From JAEUJZ01 sp964460115 (GTDB taxonomy: Bacteria; Myxococcota_A; Polyangia; Palsa-1104; JAEUJZ01), in assembly GCA_964460115.1 (NCBI GenBank), contig CAYWPR010000010.1, forward strand, positions 1 through 64,000: 64,000 bases of DNA, read 5' to 3'. Of this stretch, positions 33,425-42,668 are shown one piece after another. Every line of letters starts with the position of its first letter. Within the stretch, counting starts at the first letter, position 1. Position numbers and translations under genes: made by a program. A model generated the notes under the pieces. That model ran no database searches, was not told the origin of the DNA, and saw only the letters and a list, made by a program, of their open reading frames with translations.

Positions 33425-34561
33425 ATGTCAATCGACTTCGCAGGCTCGCCCCGGCCGACCATTGGGGTTGAAATTGAACTTCAACTGGTCGATCCGCAGA
33501 CCTTAGACCTGTTGCCACGATCTATCGAACTTCTGGATCTGTGTGAACGGCGACGCATAGAACGGGTCAAGGCCGAGATTACGCAATCCATGATCGAGAT
33601 CGATACGGAGATTGCCACGGACGTAAAACAGTGCCGCGGCTATCTGGAAAAGCGAATCGCGCTCTTGCAGAATGCCGCCGAGGATCTGGGAATTCATTTG
33701 TGCGTCTCGGGCACACATCCCTATCAGCGCTGGGTCAATCGAAAAATTTATCCGAGCAATCGTTTTCAGTATCTGCTGAACAAGTTTCAATGGCTGGCCC
33801 GGCGGCTGACCGTTTATAGCATGCACGTTCACATCGGCGTCAAAAGCGGCGATCACGCCATTGCCATCGCCAACCATATGATTTCCTACTTGCCGCATCT
33901 GTTGGCGCTATCGGCCAGCTCGCCCTATTGGGAGGGCATCGACACCGGAATGCAGTCCTGTCGCGCCGGGGTCATGCAATCCTTTCCGATTTCCGGAGTT
34001 CCTTATTTTTTTCCGAACTGGAGCGGCTTTGAAGAGTACTGCAGCACGCTGCTAAAAGTCGGCGCCATTGCTTCGCTAAAAGACTGCTACTGGTTCATTC
34101 GCCCAAATCCCGTTTTTGGAACGCTGGAATTTCGCATCTGCGATGGCATTCCGACGCTGGTTGAAACCATGGCGCTGGTTGCGCTGATTCAATGCTTGGT
34201 GGTTTGGATTGACGAAGGGCTGCAACGCGGCACGCGCAAAAGCGAGGTCTCGATGCGCCGCTACTGGATGGCTCCCGAAAACATCTGGATTGCTGCCCGC
34301 GATGGTTTGGAAGGAATGATCATTGCCGATGAAGAAGGCGAGCGTCGCCAAGTCGGCGAAGACATCGAGCTGCTTATCGAGCGGCTTTTGCCCGTGGCCA
34401 AGCGCTTAAACTGCTTAGAAGAGCTTTTGTTTCTTCCCGAAATCATTCGACGCGGCCCTAGCGCCACCCGTCAGCGAGTCATTTTTTGCCAAACCAATAG
34501 CCTGACGGCTGTGGTCAATTCGCTCATCAAGGAATTTAAAAACGATCAAATCGCCGGTTAA
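33425..34561 (+). CDS. Carboxylate-amine ligase of the YbdK/GCS2 family
   Basis: A 378-residue member of the glutamate-cysteine ligase 2 group. PTIGVEIELQLVDPQTLDLLP is the family start; HVHIGVKSGDHAIAIAN, FRICDGIPTLVETMALVA and the C-terminal RQRVIFCQT are typical. E. coli YbdK has weak gamma-glutamylcysteine synthetase activity; the natural substrate is not known. The start at 33425 is picked because AGAGAGG lies four bases before the ATG; longer forms from 33392 or 33404 lack this. Downstream, the convergent NtrC-like gene ends 10 bases away. Confidence 0.88.
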   Translation: MSIDFAGSPRPTIGVEIELQLVDPQTLDLLPRSIELLDLCERRRIERVKAEITQSMIEIDTEIATDVKQCRGYLEKRIALLQNAAEDLGIHLCVSGTHPYQRWVNRKIYPSNRFQYLLNKFQWLARRLTVYSMHVHIGVKSGDHAIAIANHMISYLPHLLALSASSPYWEGIDTGMQSCRAGVMQSFPISGVPYFFPNWSGFEEYCSTLLKVGAIASLKDCYWFIRPNPVFGTLEFRICDGIPTLVETMALVALIQCLVVWIDEGLQRGTRKSEVSMRRYWMAPENIWIAARDGLEGMIIADEEGERRQVGEDIELLIERLLPVAKRLNCLEELLFLPEIIRRGPSATRQRVIFCQTNSLTAVVNSLIKEFKNDQIAG

Positions 34562-34570
34562 TAGCCGAGG

Positions 34571-36052
34571 TTAATCTTTGTCGCGCAGACCGAGCTCTTT
34601 CATCTTGGTCTGCAAACTCTTGCGGCTAATCCGCAAGTGCCTGGCCGCTTGCGTCACGTTGCCGCTCGTTTGCTCCAGGGCCTTGTGTATCATTTCGCGC
34701 TCGACCCGCTCGGTTTCCTGCCGAACGATGTCTTTTAGCGAGGTCGGCGCGCGTCCGGCGATCGCGGCCGTTGCCAAAGTAGCCCCGGCATTTCCCGCGG
34801 CCCCCATAGGTCCTGCGATTCCAGCAGCGGCCGCCGTCCCCATTACCGCCGCAGTAACCGGAACGATAGTGGCCGGCAAATCATGCAGCGTCAGAATCGT
34901 ATTGTCGGTAAGCAGCACCGCGCGTTCCAATGTGTTTTCGAGTTCGCGTATATTTCCCGGAAACGGATAGCGCACAAGCGCATCGAGGGCATCGGCACTT
35001 ATTCCGCTCACCGACTTTTTGAGCCGCTCATTGAATTTGGCGATAAAGTGCTCGACGAGTAAATGTATGTCCTGTTGGCGTTCGCGCAGGGCCGGAAGAT
35101 TGATCGGAACCACGTTCAGACGGTAGTAAAGTTCTTCGCGGAAGTTGCCTTGCGCGACTTCTTTAATCAGGTCGCGATTGGTGGCGGCGATGACTCGGAC
35201 ATCGACGTGCAACGTCTTTATGCCGCCGACGCGCTCAAATTCCGACTCTTGAAGCACCCGCAAGAGCTTGACCTGCATGTCGACGGGCAACTCGCCAATC
35301 TCATCCAAAAACAATGTGCCGCGATCAGCGAGCTCGAAGCGTCCCGGCTTTGAGGACACGGCTCCGGTAAAGGCGCCTTTCTCATAGCCGAATAGCTCCG
35401 ATTCCATCAAGGTCTTGGGAATTGCCGCGCAGTTAATTTTGATAAATGCTTCATTTTTGCGGCTGCTGTGCTCATGTAGCGCTCGCGCCACTAGTTCTTT
35501 GCCGGTGCCGCTTTCGCCGCTTATAAGCACCGTCGACGGGGTATCCGCCACTTTTTCAATCAGCCCAAAGCACTGCTTTAACGCTGGCGCCGTCCCGATT
35601 AAGCCAAAGCGTCCAAGGCTAGTCGGCACGGCATGAAAATTCATATGAGGCCGCGGCGCCTTCTGATCTAGCTCGAAGCTCGACAGCGCCTTGCGCACAA
35701 CCTGCAAGATGTACTCTTGATCGGCGCCTTTTTCGATGTAGTCAAATGCGCCGTGCTTGACGGCCTCGACCGATTCGGTAATGCGGCCATAGGCGGTCCA
35801 GATGATCACTTTGAGCTCGGGATAATCGGCCAAAGCGCGACGAAACAGCGTCATGCCATCGAGCCGCGGCATGCGCAGATCGGTAATCAAGCAGGCGATT
35901 TCGCCGTCTCTGCTATGACAGTCCGACAAGACCGCTAAGGCCTCTTCACCGTCGCGGGCTTCCAAAACATCGTAGCCCTCGCGGCGTAGCAGCGAGCCCA
36001 ATACTTTTCGCAAGTTGGGCTCATCATCAACAACCAGAATACGTCTGTTCAT
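34571..36052 (-). CDS. NtrC-type sigma-54 response regulator
   Basis: From ATG 36052 (MNRRILVVDDEPNLRKVLG) 493 residues follow. The receiver domain (1-125) has the phosphoacceptor in CLITDLRMPRLDG and the Lys in YIEKGADQ. The AAA+ domain (about 160-395) has GESGTGKELVARAL, GAFTGAVSS and FLDEIGELPVD. The Fis-type HTH is VTQAARHLRISRKSLQTKM. Between AAA+ and HTH is an unusual 40-residue Ala/Gly-rich stretch (GTAAAAGIAGPMGAAGNAGA). No histidine kinase is next to it, so the cognate sensor is elsewhere. Confidence 0.95.
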   Translation of the reverse strand: MNRRILVVDDEPNLRKVLGSLLRREGYDVLEARDGEEALAVLSDCHSRDGEIACLITDLRMPRLDGMTLFRRALADYPELKVIIWTAYGRITESVEAVKHGAFDYIEKGADQEYILQVVRKALSSFELDQKAPRPHMNFHAVPTSLGRFGLIGTAPALKQCFGLIEKVADTPSTVLISGESGTGKELVARALHEHSSRKNEAFIKINCAAIPKTLMESELFGYEKGAFTGAVSSKPGRFELADRGTLFLDEIGELPVDMQVKLLRVLQESEFERVGGIKTLHVDVRVIAATNRDLIKEVAQGNFREELYYRLNVVPINLPALRERQQDIHLLVEHFIAKFNERLKKSVSGISADALDALVRYPFPGNIRELENTLERAVLLTDNTILTLHDLPATIVPVTAAVMGTAAAAGIAGPMGAAGNAGATLATAAIAGRAPTSLKDIVRQETERVEREMIHKALEQTSGNVTQAARHLRISRKSLQTKMKELGLRDKD

Positions 36053-36206
36053 GGCGGTCGAAAAAAGCGCTTGTAAACCCACGCTCCGACGCTAGCACCA
36101 GCGGCCTGCGGTGGTCAAACTTCCCCGGCCAAACGCGGCGCAGAATGGATGGTGTTTGTTCTCTACATCCCCAAAATAGCGTCGGCTGTGCTAAATTGAC
36201 GATAGA

Positions 36207-37292
36207 ATGGCCGGAAAAGCGATCGATTCCGAAGCCTTTGACCCAGGCATTTACAGCGAGCCGCCCCAGCTTGATACAAATGGTATGCTTGCGCTTGGTC
36301 GGGCTCTTGTGTACCTGGCGCCGGCCCCGCCACCGCCTCCGCTTCTTGCGCCTTTGTTTCGTCTGAAGCAAGCATGGGAAGAACTGAATTCCCTTCAAAA
36401 ATTGGTGATCGACTCGGCCAGTCAGTCAAGCTCGCGCAAACCATCCACCGACGTTGCCATGGACAATGCCTGGACGGCGCTTTATGAACGGCTGCATGCT
36501 TACGCATTGCTACCCGACACGGAAATTCCCTACGCGCGTCGGGCCCAGGACTTGGTCCGTTTGCTATTTCCCGACGGTTTGGGCTTTTTGAAGCTGCCTT
36601 TTGAGCAAGAATGGTCCGAAAGCGGCAGCCGCTTGCGCATTATCGACAGGCTGAAACTGACGGAAGAAATCGATGCGCTGGCCGGAATCGAATTTTTACG
36701 CCAGGTCCGTAGTGTTCAGGATGCCTACAGCAAGCTGGCGGGTGTGGCCGGAAACCCCACGACGCAGGCGCCGCCGGCCGAAGACAATAACATCCGTGAT
36801 TTACGCGCCGCCCTGGGACGATGCATTTCGCAATATGCCTTAAAAGTTTTGACCTTGGCCGATGAAGACCGCAACCAAGTTCGCCGTTTGCTGGCCCCTT
36901 TGGTCGAGCACCACCGCTTGGCGGAGAGGCGGCCAAGTTCAAGTGGGCTCTTCGCGGCAAATCGATTGCCCAGCGATAATCGCATCACCCCTGACCCGCG
37001 GCTCCTCAGTGAATCTCGCAACAGCATAGAGCCACGACCTAGCGGCGAAGCTCGCCCCAGCCTGCCAGGCGATCGAAAATACTCGACCTCTAGACCCAGC
37101 GATTCGGGCATCTTTCGTACTCAGAATAATGCTGGCACGGTCCGACCAGTTCCGGACGCAGGAAGTGGGCCGCTACGCGACTCTGGACTTTTTCGCGTCA
37201 ATAGTAACGGCACGGTCCGGCCAGTGACCGACTCGGGAAGCGGGCCGCTGCGCGACTCTGGACTTTTTCGCGTCAAGAAACCTGGGGAGTGA
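36207..37292 (+). CDS. Uncharacterised protein with C-terminal DSGLF-type repeats
   Basis: Not recognised. The 361 residues have a helical N-terminal two thirds (for example LFRLKQAWEELNSLQKLVI and LRAALGRCISQYALKVLTLADEDRNQVRRLLAPLV) with a proline run at 40-46. The last 120 residues are low-complexity and contain four short motifs of form [S/D]SG[L/I]F; the last two are in a 25-residue unit (GTVRPVxDxGSGPLRDSGLF) repeated at 37134-37208 and 37209-37277. No signal peptide or membrane segment. Gene starts 154 bases from the divergent regulator gene; the ribosome site is weak. Confidence 0.75.
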   Translation: MAGKAIDSEAFDPGIYSEPPQLDTNGMLALGRALVYLAPAPPPPPLLAPLFRLKQAWEELNSLQKLVIDSASQSSSRKPSTDVAMDNAWTALYERLHAYALLPDTEIPYARRAQDLVRLLFPDGLGFLKLPFEQEWSESGSRLRIIDRLKLTEEIDALAGIEFLRQVRSVQDAYSKLAGVAGNPTTQAPPAEDNNIRDLRAALGRCISQYALKVLTLADEDRNQVRRLLAPLVEHHRLAERRPSSSGLFAANRLPSDNRITPDPRLLSESRNSIEPRPSGEARPSLPGDRKYSTSRPSDSGIFRTQNNAGTVRPVPDAGSGPLRDSGLFRVNSNGTVRPVTDSGSGPLRDSGLFRVKKPGE

Positions 37293-37430
37293 TGTGCTAA
37301 GGTGACGACCATGTCGCGGCAAGTCGAAATGGTCACGCGCCGGACTTTGCATCGTCATCGCTTGCATAGACCGATGCACGGCCGGTTTGCGCAATTGCAT
37401 CGAGCTCTTCGAGCTTGGGGGCGCTAAGCG

Positions 37431-38045
37431 ATGTCTGTCGCGATCTCGCCATCGGCCCGGCTGGCGGCTTATAGCGTGGCCGGCATCCTTACCCTGCTTT
37501 TGAGCGGCCATTTTGCCGCCAGCTTGCCCGATGCCATCGAGCGCGGACGCGAAGGTCTGCGGCGCAACCGCGAAGCGCCATGCCAGGTTCTGCGACCGGC
37601 GTCGCTAAACCCCGTTCTTGGCCGCCTGCCCAAGCCTGCCCCCGACTTCAGCTTGCAAAATCACGCCGGACAGTCGATTTCGCTGAGTAGCCTGCGCGGC
37701 CGAGTGGTTCTGGTCAACTTCTGGGCCACCTGGTGCGATACTTGCCTCATCGAAATGCCGTCGCTAGAACGACTGGCGACGCGCCTGCAAGGCAAGCCAT
37801 TTAGCCTTCTTGGAATAAGCGTCGACGAAAACTGGGATGCGGTGCGCTCATTTTTTCCGCGCGGTTCGACCATGAGCATTCTTTTGGACAAAGACCGCAC
37901 AGTTCCGCGCAGTTATGGAACTGAAAAATTTCCGGAGTCGTTTCTAATCGACGCCCAAGGCAACGTCCGCTACTACGTAATCAGTGAACGGCAAAACTGG
38001 CACTCTGACGAAGTACAAAAGTGCATCGAAGCTCTGCTAGAGTAG
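37431..38045 (+). CDS. TlpA/ResA-like membrane-anchored thioredoxin
   Basis: A 204-residue thiol-disulfide exchange protein. An N-terminal signal-anchor (about 8-28) places the thioredoxin fold in the periplasm. The active-site motif is NFWATWCDTCLIEMPSLERL, with CDTC in place of the common CxPC; the cis-proline loop is EKFPESFLIDAQGNV. The AhpC/TSA-like start PAPDFSLQNHAGQSISLSSL is standard. Such proteins reduce apocytochrome or other cysteines; the multihaem cytochrome at 2141 would be a possible client but is distant. It is 6 bases upstream of trpS. Confidence 0.88.
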   Translation: MSVAISPSARLAAYSVAGILTLLLSGHFAASLPDAIERGREGLRRNREAPCQVLRPASLNPVLGRLPKPAPDFSLQNHAGQSISLSSLRGRVVLVNFWATWCDTCLIEMPSLERLATRLQGKPFSLLGISVDENWDAVRSFFPRGSTMSILLDKDRTVPRSYGTEKFPESFLIDAQGNVRYYVISERQNWHSDEVQKCIEALLE

Positions 38046-38051
38046 CGGCCC

Positions 38052-39044
38052 ATGAGCGCTATCTCTCGCGATGTTGTCTTCTCAGGAATTCAGCCTTCCG
38101 GCGGCTTTCATATCGGTAACTACTTGGGGGCGGTCCGCGATTGGGTCGCCATGCAGGATCGTCACCGCTGCTTTTATTGTGTCGTCGATTTGCATGCGCT
38201 GACGCAGACCTATGAGCCGCAGGAAATGTCCGGCCGAGTGCTGACGATGGCCACCGAGCTTTTGGCCTGCGGCATCGATCCGGATCGCTCGACTCTGTTT
38301 GTGCAATCGCACGTGCCCGAGCACGCGGAACTGGCCTGGGTTCTGGCCACCGTCGCTCCGATGGGCGAACTGCAGCGAATGACGCAGTTCAAAGAAAAAA
38401 GCGAACGGGCCGAGTACGTAAACTGCGGCATTTTCACCTATCCGGTTCTGATGGCCGCGGACATCCTCCTTTATAAAGCTGCGTATGTTCCGGTTGGCGA
38501 AGATCAGATACAGCATCTTGAACTGACTCGAGAAATCGTCCGCCGCTTCAACAACCGCTTCGGACCGACATTTGTCGAGCCGCAACCCATTCACAAGACT
38601 CCTCTGCGCATCATGGGTTTAGACGGCAAACAAAAGATGTCCAAATCGCTTGGCAATTACGTCGCCATTGGCGACGATGCAGAGACGATACGCAAAAAAA
38701 TCGGCAACGCATTTACCGATGAGACGCGGCTGCGTAAAAAGGACCCCGGACATCCTGAATCTTGTTATGTCTGCGGGCTGCAAGGCTACTTTTCATCAGC
38801 CGAGCGCGTGGCCGAGTTGCATGAAGGCTGCCGTACTGCGCGCATTGGCTGTGTGGATTCCAAACGCGCCCTGGCCGACGCAATGATCGAAACTCTGCGG
38901 CCGATACAAGAGCGCAAGCAAGCGCTGCTTAGCAACCCCGGCCGGGTCGAAGAGATTCTGCGTGCCGGAGCTGCCACGGCCCGAGTCATCGCCCGACAAA
39001 CCCTTGCCGAGGTTTATGATCGGCTGGGTCTATTAAGACGCTAA
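38052..39044 (+). CDS. trpS: Tryptophanyl-tRNA synthetase
   Basis: Charges tRNA-Trp. The 330-residue class Ic enzyme has the HIGH-equivalent GIQPSGGFHIGNYLGAV, the GEDQIQHLELTREIVRRFN segment, and GLDGKQKMSKSLGNY with the KMSKS loop. Length and motif spacing are normal. It follows the TlpA-like gene by 6 bases and so is probably co-transcribed with it. Confidence 0.97.
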   Translation: MSAISRDVVFSGIQPSGGFHIGNYLGAVRDWVAMQDRHRCFYCVVDLHALTQTYEPQEMSGRVLTMATELLACGIDPDRSTLFVQSHVPEHAELAWVLATVAPMGELQRMTQFKEKSERAEYVNCGIFTYPVLMAADILLYKAAYVPVGEDQIQHLELTREIVRRFNNRFGPTFVEPQPIHKTPLRIMGLDGKQKMSKSLGNYVAIGDDAETIRKKIGNAFTDETRLRKKDPGHPESCYVCGLQGYFSSAERVAELHEGCRTARIGCVDSKRALADAMIETLRPIQERKQALLSNPGRVEEILRAGAATARVIARQTLAEVYDRLGLLRR

Positions 39045-39061
39045 GATCTATGACTACCGGC

Positions 39062-39082
39062 GGGGCGTGAATGCCGCGCCCC
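39062..39082 (+). terminator. GC-rich hairpin after trpS
   Basis: GGGGCG (39062-39067) and CGCCCC (39077-39082), loop of nine bases, 18 bases after the trpS stop. No T run follows, so this is only a candidate. The rest of the 265-base gap up to 39309 shows no gene; a TACACT hexamer lies at 39288-39293, 17 bases before the crotonase start. Confidence 0.35.
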
Positions 39083-39309
39083 AACAAGCAATTGCTTTAG
39101 AAAGCAGGAGAGTTCGAAGAGCGCTGCGACTGAAGCGTCGCCAGACGCGATGGTCCGGGCGGGGTCGGTGAGCTCGTCAATGTGTCCACGTCATTCATGC
39201 CTGCGCCGGCCAAAGAGTGCGTGCCAGCATATTCGCTTGAATGTTGGCCTCGTAAAGCGCTAACGCTTACGCAAAATTCAAATTCTGTACACTAGGTACG
39301 GTAAAAAAG

Positions 39310-40089
39310 ATGAACCCACACTGTATAAAAATCGAGACAAAGGGAGCAGTCACTACCGTCATCCTAAATCGTCCGCAAGCTCGCAACGCGGTCGACTCTG
39401 AAACGGCCCAAGCACTGACGGCTGCGTTCCGTAGCTTTGATGCCGATCCGCAGGCAAAAGTCGCAGTGTTATGGGGTCAAGGAGGACATTTTTGCGCAGG
39501 CGCAGATCTGAAAGAACTTGCTGCTGGAAACAGGCCCGCATTGAGCTGTGACGGAGACGCACCGATGGGTCCTAGCCGTCTGCAACTTAGCAAACCGGTC
39601 ATCGCCGCAATATCCGGACACGCCGTAGCGGGCGGACTGGAATTGGCATTGTGGTGCGATCTGCGAATCGCTGAATCAACCGCCACCTTGGGAGTCTTCT
39701 GCCGGCGCGTTGGCGTACCTCTTATCGATGGAGGAACCGTGCGCTTGCCGCAGCTTATCGGCCTAGGCCGAGCAATGGACCTGATTCTGACCGGGCGTGC
39801 GGTCTGTGCAGAGGAGGCGCTAGGCATCGGTCTTGTGAACCGTGTGGTTGCTCCAGAAACGGCGCGGACGGCCGCAGAAGCGCTGGCGGCTGAAATCGCC
39901 GCACTGCCGCAAACCTGTCTGCGTAGCGATCGTCAGGCGCTTTTGGCGCAATATTACGATCCATTGCCGACGGCAGCGGCGCTAAAGCGGGAATTTGAAA
40001 TCGGCCTGCAAAGCTTGCACAGCGGTGAGAGCCAGCTTGGCGCCAAGCAGTTTACAGGCGGAGCATTTCGACACGGTCGCGCACAGTAA
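39310..40089 (+). CDS. Crotonase (enoyl-CoA hydratase/isomerase) family protein
   Basis: A 259-residue crotonase with oxyanion-hole elements GGHFCAGADLKELA and AAISGHAVAGGLELALWCD, and CRRVGVPLIDGGTVRLPQLIG. In true enoyl-CoA hydratase a Glu would be expected at the position occupied here by Arg-Arg-Val (FCRRVG), so hydration is doubtful; this FCRR subfamily occurs in many bacteria with unknown substrates. It stands alone. The ribosome site is weak (GGTAAAAAAG before ATG). Confidence 0.88.
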   Translation: MNPHCIKIETKGAVTTVILNRPQARNAVDSETAQALTAAFRSFDADPQAKVAVLWGQGGHFCAGADLKELAAGNRPALSCDGDAPMGPSRLQLSKPVIAAISGHAVAGGLELALWCDLRIAESTATLGVFCRRVGVPLIDGGTVRLPQLIGLGRAMDLILTGRAVCAEEALGIGLVNRVVAPETARTAAEALAAEIAALPQTCLRSDRQALLAQYYDPLPTAAALKREFEIGLQSLHSGESQLGAKQFTGGAFRHGRAQ

Positions 40090-40212
40090 ACCTGAAACAG
40101 GCGCTGCTCTCGCAAATAGGAACTGCGCTTCTACATGTACCAGGAATTCATGACAAACGTCTAGCGACGTACCATTCCCATTGCTGGGAAACTGCCGTCC
40201 CCCTACGCCGAG

Positions 40213-40878
40213 CTACACTGGAAGTGCGTTCAAATCAGCAATCTCAAGAACGCGTTTTTGTGCCCCATGCTTCGCCACGTAAATCATCGCCCGACCGAGC
40301 TTCTCGGTCGTCGTGACGTGGCGCGGAAAAAGCGACTTCCACAGCGGATAAAGCGGCGCCGCGACTGCCGCAAGTCCGCGATATAGTTTGCTCGCTGGCT
40401 TGATGCCGTGCAGCGGCTGAGTATACGCCGGCCGAATTGCATAGGACCCTTTAAACGGCATCTTCAGAATGGCGTTTTCGGTCTTTCCTTTGACGCGCGC
40501 CCACATCGTACGACCGCTTTCCGTACTATCTGTTCCCGTCCCGCTTACAAACAGGAATATTAGGTTCGAGCTGTGGCGCAAAAGCGCCTGCGCCGCCGCC
40601 AGCGCCACGTCATAGGTTACGCGATGATACTCTGCTTCGGTCATTCCTACCGATGACGCCCCCAGGCAAAAAAAGCAGGCATCATAGCCGCTAAGCTTGT
40701 CCTCGATTGCCGAAAAATCAAGGAAGTTCGAGTGCACAAGCTCGCGCAGCTTCCCATCCTTCTGACCCGTCGGCCGGCGCAGAATGCACAGCGCTTCTTC
40801 GATCTCGGGGTCGAGCAGACATTCGCGCAGCACTCCCTGACCGAGCATTCCCGTTGCACCAAACAAAACAACGCGCAT
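40213..40878 (-). CDS. Atypical SDR / NAD(P)-binding Rossmann protein
   Basis: 221 residues starting RVVLFGATGMLGQGVLRECL, the nucleotide-binding GxxGxxG of atypical short-chain dehydrogenases. YDACFFCLGASSVGMTEAEYHRVTYDVALAAA follows the NmrA/HTATIP2-like pattern. An excellent ribosome site (AAAGGAG) lies four bases before the ATG. It is the third gene after the TetR regulator and MBL hydrolase genes and only 15 bases behind the latter, so the three form one operon. The substrate is unknown. Confidence 0.85.
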   Translation of the reverse strand: MRVVLFGATGMLGQGVLRECLLDPEIEEALCILRRPTGQKDGKLRELVHSNFLDFSAIEDKLSGYDACFFCLGASSVGMTEAEYHRVTYDVALAAAQALLRHSSNLIFLFVSGTGTDSTESGRTMWARVKGKTENAILKMPFKGSYAIRPAYTQPLHGIKPASKLYRGLAAVAAPLYPLWKSLFPRHVTTTEKLGRAMIYVAKHGAQKRVLEIADLNALPV

Positions 40879-40893
40879 AAGGCTCCTTTCCCA

Positions 40894-42054
40894 TTAATCA
40901 ATCTGACTCGAGACGATAGGCTCGTCTGTGGAATTGCGAAAGGGAAGCTTTGGCCACCAGCGCTCTACAGAAGGCGCCTCGGCTGGCTCAAAGCTTTGTC
41001 CGGGGCGTGGAATCACCAACTTGACACCGGCTACCTCGGCCGCGCGCAGCACGCGCTCGACCGGCGCGGTCCAGGCATGTGCCGCCAGCGCGAAAGCCCC
41101 CCAGTGTACTGGCAGCATAAGCTGTCCGCGCACCATCTGATGCGCGCGCACCGCTTGCTCTGGACCGATGTGCCAGTCGGGCCAACCGCTGCCATATTGA
41201 CCAACTTCAATCATCGTCAGATCGAAGGGCCCGAGCCGCTGTCCGATCTCGCGCATGGCCGGAAAAAGGCCAGTGTCGCCCGAATAGTACACACGATGGG
41301 ATGCACTTCGCAGCACATATCCAGCCCACAACTTCTTGTCATTGTCGATGAGCAGCCGCCCCGATGCGTGCCGCGCCGGCGTACAGACAATCTCGAGTCC
41401 GCCGATGCGCCGACTTTCCCACCAGTCGAGCTCAACGATGCGCGTTTCGGAAATACCCCAATATACAAGGTGCGCCCCGACTCCGAGCGGAACGACGAAG
41501 GTCGTATCCCAGTCCTTCATGGCTCGAATTGTCGCGTAGTCCAGGTGATCGTAGTGATCGTGCGAGATCACCACCGCGTCGATGTGCGGCAGCGCCGCCA
41601 GCGCAATCGGCGGCGCAAACCAGCGCCGCGGGCCCAAAAACGGCAGCGGGCCGGCACGCTCGCTCCAGATAGGATCGGTCAGCACACGCTGCCCGTCGAT
41701 CTCGACCAGCGTCGACGAGTGGCCAAACCAGGTGACGCGCAGACCGCTTTTTGGCACGACCGCAAGGTTCGCTACATCCATGGCCACAACCGGTAGCGGC
41801 GTTTTGGGCGTTAGGTTCGGATCGAGGTGCCAAAGGCCCTTCATCGAGCGTCCGAAATCATTGTGCAGGGGCTGCGGATTGATGACGTGCGCGTCGCGCC
41901 ATTCGGGGCAGTGTTCAAGCCTCGCTTGGCGTGCGCCGACCGCGCGCCGACCAAATGCCCGCCAGCCAATCACGAGGGCGGCGGCGATCGACAGCGCCAG
42001 CAAGAGCCCGACGGCACGCAACAAAAAACGCAATACGCGTCGCCGTACCGACAT
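40894..42054 (-). CDS. MBL-fold hydrolase, NAPE-PLD/UlaG-like, membrane-anchored
   Basis: A 386-residue metallo-beta-lactamase fold protein. An N-terminal helix (about 7-28, FLLRAVGLLLALSIAAALVIG) anchors it. Metal ligands are in VVISHDHYDHLDYATIR (HxHxDH), with further His in VHWGAFALAAHAW; GLRVTWFGHSSTLVEIDGQR is the typical start of the NAPE-phospholipase D-like group. It may hydrolyse a phospholipid-type or other phosphodiester; this is inference. The ATG overlaps the TetR stop (TGATG), so synthesis is coupled to the regulator. Confidence 0.9.
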   Translation of the reverse strand: MSVRRRVLRFLLRAVGLLLALSIAAALVIGWRAFGRRAVGARQARLEHCPEWRDAHVINPQPLHNDFGRSMKGLWHLDPNLTPKTPLPVVAMDVANLAVVPKSGLRVTWFGHSSTLVEIDGQRVLTDPIWSERAGPLPFLGPRRWFAPPIALAALPHIDAVVISHDHYDHLDYATIRAMKDWDTTFVVPLGVGAHLVYWGISETRIVELDWWESRRIGGLEIVCTPARHASGRLLIDNDKKLWAGYVLRSASHRVYYSGDTGLFPAMREIGQRLGPFDLTMIEVGQYGSGWPDWHIGPEQAVRAHQMVRGQLMLPVHWGAFALAAHAWTAPVERVLRAAEVAGVKLVIPRPGQSFEPAEAPSVERWWPKLPFRNSTDEPIVSSQID

Positions 42055-42659
42055 CAGTCAGCCTCGCGCAGCGGTAGACACAGCGCACGCACCGCATGAT
42101 TGAAGCGCTCGACGAACTCAGCGCGCGCGGCGCAACTATGCTTGAGTCCACGCGCTGTGGCGCTCAGCGTAAAAGCGAGCTGCTTGGCCGTCAGGCCTGT
42201 GGGCTTGTATGCCGCGCAAAGCCCCGCGCCGCGCAAGGCCTTGGCCACCGCCAATGTGAACTGCGCTTCGTGCTCTGCGATAAGCGGGCCGAAAAGGGCG
42301 TCACTGGTTTCGCCGAGGTCTGTAGCGCCGCTGCCCATGATACCGACGAAACGTCCTATCCATTCGTCATACGCGCCGATCAGGCGCTTTTCGATGGGCT
42401 TCATGGAATCATCCAGGCAGTTTCTGGCCGCCTGTAGCGAACTTTCAAGCACTTGCGCCACCGCCGCGCGAAACAAGTCTTCCTTGGTCGCGAAGTACAA
42501 ATATAAGCCCTGACGCGACACATCGGCAGCGCGCGCGACCTCGTCCATCGAGGTCTTGCGAAATCCAAAGCGCAAAAAGACGCCAATTGCCGCATCAAGC
42601 AGCTTGCGCCTCCGCGTGTCATCTGCTGATTTGCTCAGTGCGCCATCATAATTTATCAT
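42054..42659 (-). CDS. TetR-family repressor
   Basis: From ATG 42659 201 residues are made. The N-terminal HTH (RRKLLDAAIGVFLRFGFRKTSMDEVARAADVSRQGLYLYFATKEDLF) is a standard TetR domain; the C-terminal ligand part is divergent. A TTG at 42677 gives six extra residues but would overlap an inverted repeat that looks like the operator. It likely controls its own operon (MBL hydrolase, SDR-like protein) and perhaps the divergent lipoprotein gene. Confidence 0.92.
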   Translation of the reverse strand: MINYDGALSKSADDTRRRKLLDAAIGVFLRFGFRKTSMDEVARAADVSRQGLYLYFATKEDLFRAAVAQVLESSLQAARNCLDDSMKPIEKRLIGAYDEWIGRFVGIMGSGATDLGETSDALFGPLIAEHEAQFTLAVAKALRGAGLCAAYKPTGLTAKQLAFTLSATARGLKHSCAARAEFVERFNHAVRALCLPLREAD

Positions 42660-42668
42660 CTTTGATGA

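Noticed and set aside
39045..39309. Small RNA or small ORF in the gap after trpS
   Set aside because: No convincing reading frame, promoter-terminator pair or tRNA-like fold found; only a GC hairpin noted.
40732..41796. 354-codon plus-strand open frame opposite the MBL hydrolase gene
   Set aside because: The antisense frame has no recognisable domain; the minus-strand MBL-fold gene has all metal ligands and a coupled start.
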